Positions 1 to 10,881 of a stretch of DNA of 64,000 bases are shown here, in pieces; position 1 is the first letter of the stretch, and each line of letters begins with the position of its first letter. The DNA is from Strigamia acuminata (lineage: Eukaryota; Arthropoda; Chilopoda; Geophilomorpha; Linotaeniidae): assembly GCA_949358305.1 (NCBI GenBank), contig OX442318.1, positions 5,194,501 to 5,258,500 on the forward strand, read 5' to 3'. Under the pieces are notes generated by a model that was not told the DNA's origin, searched no databases, and saw nothing but the letters and a program-made list of their open reading frames with translations. Position numbers and translations under genes: made by a program.

Positions 1-242
1 CTGCAACTTTTTTTATATTTTCCACAACGAAATTCCACCAAAAAAAAAATAAAAAAAGACTCAAAAAACGATTCCATTAAAAAATAAATTTTTTCGTCGA
101 GCTTCAAAACATCCTGCCGCCATCTTGGACAAAAAAACAACAACAAACCGCCATTTCCTTGAATTTCTTGAAAAAAAAACAACCTAACAAATAAAGAGAC
201 GCAATTTCGTAGAAAAGCGAGAAAATCATTCTTTTAATTCAT
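1..242. other. AT-rich intergenic sequence
   Basis: 3' flank of the minus-strand gene that ends at 243. It is A/T rich with several A-runs. I see no coding exon or structured RNA in it. Confidence 0.5.
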
Positions 243-1239
243 TCAAACATTCTTTTTCTGTAACAACTTCACGAGTTTGGCACAAACATTATCTTTAGTC
301 GCCTCCACGTCGAAATCCTCATCAATCTCCTCATCCTCATCCTCGGACGACGAATCATCGATATAATAACTATCAAGATTCGCCTCCTTCAACATCTTAA
401 CCAAACTATTACAAACATCCTCCTTACTCGTCCCCTCGCCTATCAAACTCTCCTCAACATACAACTTAAACAACCCCTCGCGCGGCGAATACCAATCCCA
501 GCTCATCCCGCATTTGCCGAAATAATACTCGACCGAATCGGGCATCTTCATCTTAATCTTATACGAATTGGTCGTGTAGAGCGTCTTGAATTTCGACAAG
601 GAGGCCAGCAATTCCTTATAATCGGGACCCTTGGCCTGCAAGAAGAAAAGCAGCTTCGACTCGAGCGAGCTGCGATAATCGGCCTCGTCTTCGGAGTCCG
701 AGTCGAAATACATCGGCTCCGAGTCTTCCAGCGAGTTGATGAGTTTTGCGCATGCGTCGTCGCGGGTCTTTCCTTCGGCGAAGAGGAATTCTTTGACGTA
801 GAGCTTGAATTTGCCGTGGTAAGGCGAGTGCCAGGCGTAGGGCAGGTGGCATTTCTCGAGGTAGAATTCGACCGAGTCGGTGGTCGAGTTTAAATCGATT
901 TTATTCGGGTTGGTCGTGTAGAATTTCTTGAATTGGGAGAGTAATGAGGAGGCTTTCTTGTACAGCGGGCCTTTGGATGGTAGCAAGGTTTTCAGTGAAT
1001 CCGAGGTTTTCGTCGGAGCGGTGTCGCCATCTTGGTCCAGTTTCTGCTGCTTCGTATCTTCTGTTTTAATTTTTTAAAGTGAATAAATTATGAAATTAAT
1101 TTTTTTTTTGAATTTAAAAATTATGATAATGTTTTTTATGATTTTTAAAAATTGATTTGGATTTTTTTTTTTTGTTTTTACCTTTTTGGTTTTGGTTGCG
1201 GAACTTTCGTTTGGCCTCGTTGTGGAGTGCGCGGATCAT
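243..1239 (-). CDS. NKRF-like paralog 1: short protein with two divergent dsRBD-like repeats
   Basis: Two exons, 1239-1182 and 1060-243, joined through a GT-AG intron in one frame, giving about 291 residues. The start is the Met of MIRALHNEAKRKF; the first exon is basic. Two similar modules of about 80 residues follow (roughly 54-132 and 166-245). Each has an FYTTN or LYTTN motif, then SVE(F/Y)Y, a K-C pair and a closing helix, with acidic Asp/Glu-rich stretches between and after them. The same module (IYRTN...SVEFYLSKC) opens the gene at 7314, and weaker versions lie in the NKRF orthologue at 31.1 kb. I therefore place it in a local NKRF-derived family. Double-stranded RNA binding is inferred from that family. 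It has no XTBD, G-patch or R3H part, so it is either a truncated paralog or a specialised two-module protein. Confidence 0.72.
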
Positions 1240-1861
1240 TTTTTGGTCGTTGGTTTTCAGACAATACGAAAACACAACACGTGGTTTATGAGATGGGATG
1301 GAGTTGGTGAGGTTTTTGGGTTGGCGGGAAGCGATCTGGGATGAATTTGGGATTAAAAGTGTTGGTTTGGTGGGTGGTGGTTGAAGGTTTTGCGGGAAAT
1401 ATACGTTGGGATCACGAAAATAGATCAATGTAGATTACGGGTACTGGCGCGAAGCTCACAGCTAGGTTGAGGAGTGGGAAAAGCTGGATGCCGGGTTGGG
1501 TAGCTCTAAAAACTGGGAGTTTTAAAAACGGATTAAAGTGTTTAAAGTGTGTATTTCTACTGTTTTTTGAAGCGGATTTGTGAGAAATAAAGAGAATATG
1601 TTTGGAGTTGTATTTGGATGGAAATATTTTACGTGTTTTTCTGTTTGTTTTGTTTTTATTAACAATTCAAACTCGGTTGTTTTGTTTGTCAGTAAGAGTC
1701 GATCGGTGCGCCAACTTGGCACAAAAATTGATTTTCTTTTATAAATCTTTAATTTTAATGTTCAATTTTTTTAAAAAAAAGAATTTGATTTAAAAAAAAA
1801 TAGTTTAATAAAAGATAATTTAAATTAAAAATGATCAATTTATTCGAGGGGTGCGACATTT

Positions 1862-1982
1862 GACCGAATCTCTGACAATGGCTTCCGAATCTCGCCCGAA
1901 TCTTTCCGAATCCCGCCCGAATCTTTTCGAATCCCGCCCGAATCTTTCCGAATCCCACCGAATCTTCGAATCTCGAATCTTT
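1862..1982. repeat. CCGAATCCC-type tandem repeat, copy 1
   Basis: Imperfect tandem units of about 10-20 bp such as TTTCCGAATCCCGCCCGAAT. The stretch starts with GAATCTCTGACAA. The same repeat and the same GAATCTCTGACAA word occur at 6764-6985, on the other side of the transposase gene and in the same orientation. Confidence 0.8.
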
Positions 1983-3034
1983 AAATTGTATACAAATCGA
2001 GGAAAATAAAGTCAAAATTTATGATAAAAAAATGTAATAATATTTTTACAAAAAACTGGAATAACCAAGGGAATAACTGACAACTGTAAATAAATCGAGA
2101 AATAAATGTTCCACATTGAAATTGTCGGAAATTGTCGTTGAAATTGTCCGTATCGGAGGAAATTATACCTGCGCACCTCGCTGCGCGGTATCTGCGCATG
2201 CGCATTTATGATTTAGCGCGAACTTCAAATTAATCCCGGAATTCAACATTGTTCGCAATTGTGATTGAGTTGGATTGCGTGCTATTTTACCTCGTATTTT
2301 ACTTTATCCTATTAAAGGTAAGACTTTTGCGGATTATTATTTTCTCATTGATTATTTTTATGATGCTTTTCGTTCCAACTACAGGTTCCTCTGGCAAGTT
2401 CCATTCATACGACCATACGAAAATTGTTACGAAAGTCGACGATTTTTTTAGCGCTACGGTGAAATTCGAGTCAAACTTGAATTGAAATTGAATTGAAATT
2501 GAATAATTAGTACGGTAACAGATTATGAACTAAGTGCGCGTTAATTTGATATTTCGGAAAAGCTATTTCTATTGATATCGGTTGAAATATACGTATGGCG
2601 ACGTATGGGCTATTTCGGGCTATTTTCACCGATTTTGGTTGAAATGATCGCCAAATTCCTACTAAAAAAAATGTTCCTTATTCCACAAGAAAATATATTA
2701 TTCGTTTTTTTTATTCTAATGAAAAAAAAATCTGATTTGATTTACTACTAACTTGTAAGTTATTAATTTAAAGGAAAATGAAACTCTTTAAAATTTGTAA
2801 TTAGCAAAATAAGATCTTTTTTTTTTGTTTTTTTTTATTAAATTTGAGTATGGATTATAAATAAAACAAAATAAATAAAATATATTACCTGATTCTTTTT
2901 TTATATTCCATACACAAATGTAATGGAATCGAATGGAATAATGAACAAATTTTTTTATAATTTACCTTACTTTTACTTATATTGGCCAATGATAGAGGTG
3001 TCTCGCAAAGATATTATCGAGGATATTATTCATT

Positions 3035-3230
3035 TTTTCGACCAAAAATTCATTTTTTGGACGAAAAATTCATTTTTTGAACGAAAAATTCATTTTTAGG
3101 TTAAAAAAAATTCATTTTTTTGACAAAAAATTTATTTTTTGGACGAAAAATTTATTTTTTGGACCAAAAATTCATTTTTATGTTAAAAAAATTCATTTTT
3201 AGGTTAAAAAAAATTGTTATTTACACCCAA
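3035..3230. repeat. AT-rich minisatellite, about 20-bp unit
   Basis: Roughly nine degenerate copies built on AAAAATTCATTTTTTGGACG. It lies directly upstream of the transposase coding region. Confidence 0.75.
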
Positions 3231-3382
3231 AAAATGAGCCGGCAATAACTTCGCAATGCGTCTGCAAAAGGGCGGTTTTTTGATCCGCTTTCCGGCTACA
3301 ATTACGTCGTTTTAGGCCCGCAAAAATAGCAGCTTTACTAATAAATAATGTTTTGCTTCAGATTTCTTTTTCTGTGGGAAGG

Positions 3383-6300
3383 ATGTCGGATGGAACGGTT
3401 TGGCAATTCGCAACAGAGAATGATATTTCGCCACAGATCCAAGCCTGCTTGAAAGCTGCAGGATATTTCACATTAACTGGAATTTCAAAAATTGAAAGCA
3501 ATGAATTGATTGAAAAATATCTGCAGGATACAGCTGATCTATACGAAGATGAGAAAGAGCTGAAAGCGATTTATGGAAAATTCCATAAAAAGCCCGAGAA
3601 ATTTCGTTTTGCACCTGGACAACATGAAGAAATAACACGATTTAAAGATATCTGTCGAAGGAAAATCGATGACAACGAGAAAACCGTGGTGAAAACACAT
3701 AAGCGGCTGAGACTGTCAGACAAAGCTAATGATTCTTGTGGTCAGAAGTTTTGCAACTATGGAACTGAAAAAAGCACCACATCAAACACCAATACGTCAG
3801 AAACCGACACTCATGAATCCATAATTTACACTGATGTGAAATTAAAAATGAGAAAATGGCTTGCAAAACAGACTGATCCAGCGCTAAAGAGTTTAAAACA
3901 CGAAAAAGATTTTAAATTTACCGTATCCTCCAGCGAATCAAGCAGTGACAATATATTTGAACATTATGAAGTTGTGGTGTTGTGTTTGATGTGTAATGGG
4001 AAAATACGATTGCACATCAGAGATAAACACTTTACTGTTTTCAATGCAACAAGACATCTAGAAAAGTGCGCTAAAAGGTGTAAATTTGGAAACATGACCC
4101 AAAAAAGTTTGCCATTATATTTCCGTGCAACAGGAGAGAAGAATGGGGAAGAAATAACCCACAACGATGATAATGATAATGACCAGTTTAATTATGTTAC
4201 AGAAAATAATGACAATGTAAGCTTATGTACGAATGAAATGCAATTAGATCTTGAGTTGGGTGCAAATCAAGATATTGTAACAACCACGCCAATAGGTAAT
4301 GAATAAATAAATTGTTTTATGCCTTTTACAAATGATAACAAATTTTTATAAAATTGCAGAAATGTACTCCAGAGCTTATTACAGAAAAGAAAAAAGCAAA
4401 AAGGAATTGTTACAATCAAGTGCGATGTGCCAAAAGATTACCAATTTTTACAACCCTCTTGATGAAATTCGACACTTGTTAATTGAAAACAAAAATTTAA
4501 ACAACTTTATAACGCATTTGCTGCAGCAGCAAAGTACGGCAGTTACTGAAGACCACTCAAGCCTGGAACACACTGTTGAATCCACGGTTAAACCCAGCAA
4601 TTTTTTGCAGCTAATGTGGGATGCAGCTATCTCAAATACCAAACGAAAACGAAATGAATACGACTCAGATTCGATAAAAGAATTTGCTATGTTGTTATTT
4701 ATGTGGCTTGGACCATCGAAATACACAATTTTATATGCGAATTTAAATTCCGGTATACCAAGCAGTCGCCAGGTTGAAAGATACCTAAAAAAATTCCAAA
4801 ACGATATTACAGAGGGAAAACTAAGAATTGGTTATTTGAAGCAACATATGGAGAGGTACAACTGTACTAACAACACTGTTTGGTTAAGTGAGGATGCAAC
4901 ACGCCTAGTGCAATCAATCAACTATGATGGCGATAAAAATGCATGTGTTGGATTTGTCTCACCGATATCAGCAAGTGGATTGCCGGAAATTAATACGTTT
5001 CCATTCACATCCATACCAGATGTCAAAGCTTACTTCAAAAATTATAATTTTGCTAATCAAGCATACGTTATTATGGCACAACCAATGTGTCCAAATGTTC
5101 CAGCCATTTGTTTTTGTTTATTTGGAAGTGATAATAAATTCACATCTACTAATGTTCTGAACCGATGGAAAACAACACTTGATGAGTGCAATGCAAATGA
5201 TATTGTGATCGCAGGTTTCAGCGCTGATGGTGATCCGAAATTATTAAGGAGTATGCAGTTATCAAGTGGTCTGTTTTGTGAACCAAAAACAGTCTTTCAA
5301 GAAAAAGAAGAGGATCCAAACAGGATTTCTTCAACTGAAAACAAATGGTTTATTATGAATGGAAACATAAAGTTTTCTCTCATTCAGGACACTATTCACA
5401 TTGGGGCAAAGCTACGTTGTCGTTTGCTTAAGAAAAATCGTTTACCAATTGGACACCGTTTTATATGCATTTCACATTTACAGCATATAGTGGAAAATAA
5501 TTCAAAGGATTCACATCCATTAAGACTTTCTGATCTTGATTGCCGAGACAAGATGAACTATGCAGCTGTCGAGCGAATGGTGTCCAAAAATGTTCTTGAA
5601 TTAATTGAAAAAAAAGAAGAATTTAGAGGAACATTATTGTATCTAAAAGTGATGAAATTTGTGTTGGATTGTTTTTTAGCAGACGACTTGTCTCCTCTCA
5701 AACGAATAGAGAAAATTTGGACTGCGATTTTCATCTTACGAGGATGGAGATTCTGGTTAAAAAACTGTACCACTTGCAAGCAACTGGACAGTTTTATAAC
5801 TACCAATGCGTATCAGTGCATCGAATTAAATGGCCACAGTTTAATACGTGTTATTGAAACTTGCAGAGAAAATTCATTGCCATTTTTACCACAATTACTT
5901 GGATCGCAACAATGTGAACAACTCTTTCGTATTGCCAGAAGTTACTCTGTTGTGAATTCAACAATTGTTAATTTCAGTCTCAGTGAGTTGATAAAAAAAA
6001 TTTATCGAATTGAATCCGAATTAGCTGTCAGAGCTTCTGCCAATTCGAATAACATTCTAAAGATGCCAAAATTAAAAAAATATTCATCTAAGATGGGTGA
6101 AATGCCTTCGACATTCCAAAATGTTAGCTGTCCAACAAAGAATGAAATAATCATAGACGGTATTTCTAAGGCACAACGAAAAGCTGTGCTATTATTGCAC
6201 AGTGTGGGGATCGGCTTTTTATATCCAAACAACATATTCAATGATAATTTACTTGTTAAGGATGTCATTGTCAGATCTGACCATTTAAGTCAAAATGAAG

Positions 6301-6632
6301 AGGAAGAATCCGAAACCAACATTGAACCAAATGAAAAAGTAACTCCGATATTAGATGAAGATGAGGAAACACAGGCAAATTTAGAAGTTATGACACGAAA
6401 TAATTTAACTAGAAAATTAAAAAAAGTGAAAATAAATGGACTGTCATGCTTTGTATATGCTGACCAAGAAGAACCATTTTCATTTGATGATATTCCAATT
6501 GAAAGTCTGTACGTGCCGTATATGATCAAACAAAAAAATGTTTTAATTCGAAAAACAACAGCTCTTAGACTTATCCATGAAAGAGGATTCTTGTCATCAG
6601 ATAGACAATTACGTGTACAAGGAAAATTTTGA
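3383..6632 (+). CDS. DDE-type DNA transposase (family not resolved), two exons
   Basis: Exon 3383-4295 and exon 4360-6632 join across a 64-bp GT-AG intron (AATAG|GTAATG ... TTGCAG|AAATG) to give about 1061 residues. Start: the Met of MSDGTVWQF; the frame is open a little further upstream, so an upstream exon is possible. Residues about 207-235 hold a zinc-finger pattern C-x2-C-x20-H-x3-C, like BED or C2HC fingers of transposases. Downstream blocks look like a DDE core: WLSEDATRLV, GFSADGDPKLL, QDTIHIGAKLR, then SQQCEQLFRIARS and VNFSLSELIKKI near the end. A family with the blocks DGDP, QDT-H-KLR and SQ-CE-FR is known to me from several invertebrate genomes, but I cannot name the superfamily. 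Acidic C-terminal tail. The coding frame is undamaged. I found no terminal inverted repeats. Confidence 0.7.
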
Positions 6633-6763
6633 TTGTAAATTTTAATATTTCAATAGTCTCAAATAAAACTAAATAAATGTTCATTTTATTAAATGTCTCA
6701 AATAAAATGAAAAAATATCTCCCACTTTACTAAATTTATTTGAAAAAAATCCGAAAAAATCAT

Positions 6764-6985
6764 ATGAATCTTTCTGAATCCCATCCGAATCCCATCCGAA
6801 TCCCACCGAATCCTACCGAATCCCGCCGAATCCCTTCCGAATCTCCCCGAATCCCATCCGAATCCCCCGAATCTTTCCGAATCTTTCCGAATCCCATCCG
6901 GATCTTTCCGAATCCCATCCGAATCTTTCCGAATCCCATCCGAATCTTTCGAATCCCAAAAAAGATTCGAATCTCTGACAAGCAG
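6764..6985. repeat. CCGAATCCC-type tandem repeat, copy 2
   Basis: About 20 imperfect units such as CATCCGAATCCCATCCGAAT, ending in GATTCGAATCTCTGACAA. Same family and orientation as 1862-1982. Long open frames across it on both strands result from the repeat and are not genes. Confidence 0.85.
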
Positions 6986-7313
6986 ATTCTGATTGTCGCC
7001 CCCCTCGAATTTATTTCTCATCTTGATGTTTGGTGAGCGCCATCGTGGGTAAAAGTGGTACTAGCACGAGACGCCATTACAGTTCCGTACTGAAAGAAAA
7101 TCGAACCTCGCAGAGAACCACAGTTCGTATTAACCAACTCAATTCAATTAATCCAAACCTCAAATCAACGTTTTTAATCCCTTTTTATTTATTCCAGCTT
7201 AACTGCATATTAAATCGCGACCAAACGAGTCGAATCCTCATTAAAGAGACCAAACCACGTGGTCACTTTTTCCCTCAAAAAATTCAAACCGCAAAAAACC
7301 CAAACAACAAAAA

Positions 7314-9109
7314 ATGAAGACCAGAAACAAACGAAAGCGCGAAAACGATCCCGACAACCAACCACGTAAAAAAAAAAAAAAATAAAACAAAACAAAATAA
7401 ACATTGTAATAATTCTAACTTTTTATTTTTTGATTAGAGTCATTGAAAATGGCCAAACACGACTTTCCAGTTCCAACCAGAGAAACGGAAACGTTGGATG
7501 CATCAAAATACTTTGTCGACGAAATAATATCGATCCGTTCGCAATTCAACGACATATATCGGACCAATGCGTGCAAAATGGAGTTGAACGACTTAAAATC
7601 GGTCGAATTTTATCTCTCGAAATGCGATTTTTCCTTTAATTGGACAGTGAGAGACTGCAAATGGCATGGGAGAGCCGAAAGACACCAATTATTAAACGTC
7701 GAACAATTCGAAGTAGTCGAAGCAGAAACCCAAATCGAGGCATGCAACAAACTGATCTCGAATTTAAGCCAAAACATCGACGATCTTACGTCATCAGTCC
7801 TACCGGCGTGGCTGCCATCTTTAATTGCATTCAAAAGCGCTTTCGATGCGAGCGACTGCAAAACTGACTCAATAGGAAAGATTATTTCTGCATCTGAGTC
7901 GTCCGGACTTGCTTGTGGAATTAAATGTTCTAGATACTTGCGGGGTAGAATCAGTTGCGAGATTGAGTTGGATGGGAATGGGGTTTGCGAAGGATTCGGG
8001 ACAACCCGACAAGACGCGCGGCACGAGGCGGCCAAACGATTTGCGAATGCTTTGGACGACTTGATAGCGAGGGCGAAAAATGTAAATAACAACGCCATGA
8101 TGGAAGTGGCGCCGGTTGTGCGCATGTGCGCGTCGGAGTTTGTTTTGTTCGAACTGCCCGGATGCGAGGTTGGGAACAAGGCGGGAAAGATTTTAAATTA
8201 TTCGGCGCAGTTGAATTGTGTTAGTCTCAAGTTTAGGGTTAACAGAGGGTGAGTTTTAAGAAAATGTTGTTTTGTAAAATTGTTAATTTATTTTTTTCGT
8301 AGAATTTGCTCGTTTTTTGTGGGACCAGATTTGATTGCGGCGGTCAGAAACGATGGGAATGAAGGCGAAGGGTTGCGCAGACTAACCAAATTGGGCTACG
8401 AGAAATTGAAGCGCAGATGTCACACAGTTGTCGTAAGATATATGGAATTTGCAATGGCGTAGCAAGTTGTGACGTTGTTCGAATAATTTTTTTTTAGATT
8501 AAGATAATGCATCCAGACGTTAATGTACGGAGAAGTGATGTTTTAACTCGAGCGGGAAGGTAAATAAGCCTTTTATTCAAATAATAGGCGCGTTGAAAGT
8601 TTCTGGTGAAATTGTTTCTGTCGGTTAGGCACGTTTTTGTTTTGCGTACTATTTTGGCCGTTTTTATAAACTGTATAAACCGAAACTTTGAACTCGCCTA
8701 TTGATGAAGGAACAGTATATTTAATGGTTTTTGACGTTTTGATTGCAGCGAATTGGAGGAGTTGGATATTAGTCTAGTGGAAGCGGAACTCGGGAAGACT
8801 TCGACTTCGTTTAAAATTCAGTCTTTTGTGTTTTCGTCGGAATTTTCTGAAAAGGAAAGAGAATCGATAAGCAGGTTTGCAATAAGAAAAATAATTGAAA
8901 TTTAATGTTTGGATTTAATTAGATAAACTTTTAAAAATTGTTTCAGTTGTGCACTATTACTTGGATTCGAAGTAATGAAATGCCATCCAATCCTTACGGT
9001 CAAAAGAAAAGTAGATGTTGTATCGCTGGTCAAATTCTTGATTGAAAATGGCGGATCGACCAAGAACTATGAGTTAATTTCGCCTATTGGTTTTCAACAT
9101 TCTGAATAA
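7314..9109 (+). CDS. NKRF-like paralog 2 (dsRBD-like and degenerate R3H region, no G-patch)
   Basis: Six exons: 7314-7365, 7438-8248, 8303-8432, 8498-8559, 8749-8874, 8947-9109. All have GT-AG borders and one continuous frame of 447 residues. The start exon is basic (MKTRNKRKREND). Exon 2 carries two dsRBD-like modules: IYRTNACKMEL...SVEFYLSKC, and a second with ISCEIELDGNGVCEGFG and an Ala-rich closing helix. It ends with a segment (FVLFELPGCEV...) that matches the end of the large exon in NKRF and in genes A-C. The exon that encodes the G-patch in NKRF is replaced by a 62-nt exon without one. The last two exons align with the NKRF R3H region, including VFSSEF and the ending YELISP; the R-x3-H motif is R-ESI-S here. 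A nuclear RNA-binding role is inferred. No XTBD seen. Confidence 0.8.
8584..8702. mobile_element. Small MITE, TIR AATAGGCG(C/A)GTT(G/C)AAAG
   Basis: 119 bp inside the intron between exons 4 and 5 of the gene at 7314. The left end AATAGGCGCGTTGAAAGTTT is mirrored by AAACTTTGAACTCGCCTATT on the right. The same TIR type ends the 993-bp element at 27143-28135. Confidence 0.75.
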
Positions 9110-9129
9110 ATCGAAAGTTTGCATTTTTT

Positions 9130-9296
9130 GATGTCAAGATTTCTAGTTCAATTTTGAATGCCCAACTAAATTGAAAAACGAAACGGAGCTAAACATTAGG
9201 TAAATTAGTAAATAATTTAATTTAATGAAGACAACAAAACATTAGCACGCATGTATTCCTGTGCCGCGTGTTGTGCCGCGCCTTCGCCAGCTTCCG
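9130..9296 (-). pseudogene. Remnant of a minus-strand NKRF-like unit
   Basis: 9130-9240 resembles the 3' flank that follows genes A, B and C (TTTCTAGTTCA, then a CAACTAAATTGAAAAACG-like stretch, then AATAATTTAATTTAATGAA and CAACAAAACA). It runs straight into 9244-9298, which on the minus strand reads SEAGEGAAQHAAQEYMRAN, clearly related to SEAGEDEARQAAMKYLRAN of gene A. The intervening 3' exons are missing, so this is a deleted copy. It lies tail-to-tail with the plus-strand paralog at 7314 and its other side is cut by the MITE at 9297. Confidence 0.75.
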
Positions 9297-9667
9297 ATTG
9301 TAAACTTGTAGACCATCATTTGTTTAGTCTAAAAATGACTAATTCTCAAATCTTTTGTACTAAAAGATTTTAAGAAAATCACAATTGAAAAAGTAGTTTT
9401 GAAAAGAAAAAGTTATAAAAAAATTCAGTTTTTTACCTATATCTCTGCAACGGTGCCAGATATGCAAATTCCAACCAGGGGAATCGATTTTTTGGGTCAT
9501 TTTACATCTAATCAGCAAATTTTTGGCACTTTTTCAAATTTTGGCCATGTTATTCTTGGACTTGTGTCTACTTTTTCAATTGCGATTTTCTTAAAATCTT
9601 TTAGTACAAAAGATTTGAGAATTAGTCATTTTTAGACTAAACAAATGATGGTCTACAAGTTTACAAT
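9297..9667. mobile_element. MITE with 100-bp terminal inverted repeats
   Basis: The arm 9297-9396 is the reverse complement of 9568-9667 over 100 bp with one mismatch that I can see. Ends are ATTGTAAACTTGTAGACC. No coding capacity. The near-perfect arms indicate a recent insertion. Confidence 0.9.
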
Positions 9668-10881
9668 TGGAAATTTTTGTCTATCTCTAACGGTTTCCGA
9701 GATAATTTTCAAATGACCTTGAAGGAACATCTCAAGGTCAAATTTTGGGTCACCAAAAGATTGCCCCACCCAACTTTAATACTTTGCCATCATTGAATTA
9801 GATGCATTGTTACCACTTTCAGAAATATTTAGTAGGGATCCAGACTTTTGGTTCACCCTGTATATTATGTGGCGCCATCAGTGGCAAAATGCACTGAACA
9901 TGTGGATACATGTCCATGTAATCCTTGGTTCATAATTGTAATGTGTTGTTACACTTATACCAACCTTGCATTTGCTCCGAGAAGTGGGAAGACCACAGCA
10001 AAGCTGCATGTTTACTGTATATATGTATGCTTATAAAAAAATGCATTTGTGCAATTGAAAACCTATTATTTACTTAAATAATGCATTTTTACACCAAAAT
10101 TTTGCATTTGTACACTTTTTACAGTTAGTTATCTAGTGCTATTAGCACAACATATTACAATTATGACCTATATAAACTTAAAATCTATTAAAAGAAACTT
10201 TCTCCCAGCAAACAAACCATTTTACTACTTTGTAATAGAACATTCTCTCATATCTCAAATGGTTGAGAAACTACAAAAAGGTTGACCAGATTTTGTTTTA
10301 TAAATCTGGCTGGTTCTTCTGTAATTTGCCTGGAACAGTTTAAAGTGAGCACCCTGTATAAAAATCAATGTTATTCCATAAAAGACACGAACATAGCTCG
10401 AAAATTGCAAAAGCAAACAATATTAATATTCATTCAGGCATTCAAACAAATCTTGTTCAAACAAACTGGTCAAACATCAAAGTCTTACAAAACACACTTT
10501 CTATTCATTACATTCAAATGCAAATTATTCCAAACGATGAATAGAACATTCAAATCAAACATGAACTGTTTAGAAAAATTAAATGTAAACAGCACGTACG
10601 CTATACAAATAAATCTCATTCAATTCAATTTCAATGTTGGCATAAATTATTCATACTCCCCATTCATGCTATGTACACAAAATGAGTCATAGAAATTGCG
10701 CCACCTAAACCTTCATAGCTCCTACACCGTCGGGCAAGGATAGAAAAACAGTAAGTACAAGCTCAGGCATTTGTTTAGTATTCTTAATTTTCCATCTAAT
10801 GATCATCTTCAGTGGCCAAGTCAACAAGTGACACAAACAACAACACATCAATATTTTAATACAAACTTTCTTTCCATCTAG
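9668..10881. other. Intergenic stretch upstream of the DEG/ENaC gene
   Basis: No gene recognised. It contains transposon-like ends TTGGTTCACCCTGTATA (about 9848) and CACCCTGTATA (about 10351), and repeated TGCATTTNTACAC words near 10040-10110. The frame at 10282-10692 has no domain and no intron support. A possible splice acceptor (TTTCTTTCCATCTAG) sits directly before the first Met at 10882, so a 5' non-coding exon may lie in this stretch. Confidence 0.45.

Larger units (their letters stand above)
1240..3382. other. Intergenic region with repeats, no convincing gene
   Basis: It contains the upstream side of the minus-strand gene, a CCGAATC-type repeat (1862-1982) and a 20-bp-type minisatellite (3035-3230). 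Short open frames here, such as 2249-2485, have no recognisable domain or splice support. The stretch just before 3383 is probably the 5' part of the transposon, but I could not define its end. Confidence 0.5.

Noticed and set aside
2249-2485. 78-codon frame with a hydrophobic start
   Set aside because: No recognisable domain; probably chance in AT-rich DNA or non-coding 5' part of the transposon.
6740-7036. Long frames in three phases with repeated IRMGFGK or PNPIRIP residues
   Set aside because: Translation of the CCGAATCCC repeat; no start context or splice support.
10282-10692. 136-codon frame upstream of the channel gene
   Set aside because: No domain, biased composition, no splice evidence. 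The real channel frame starts at 10882.
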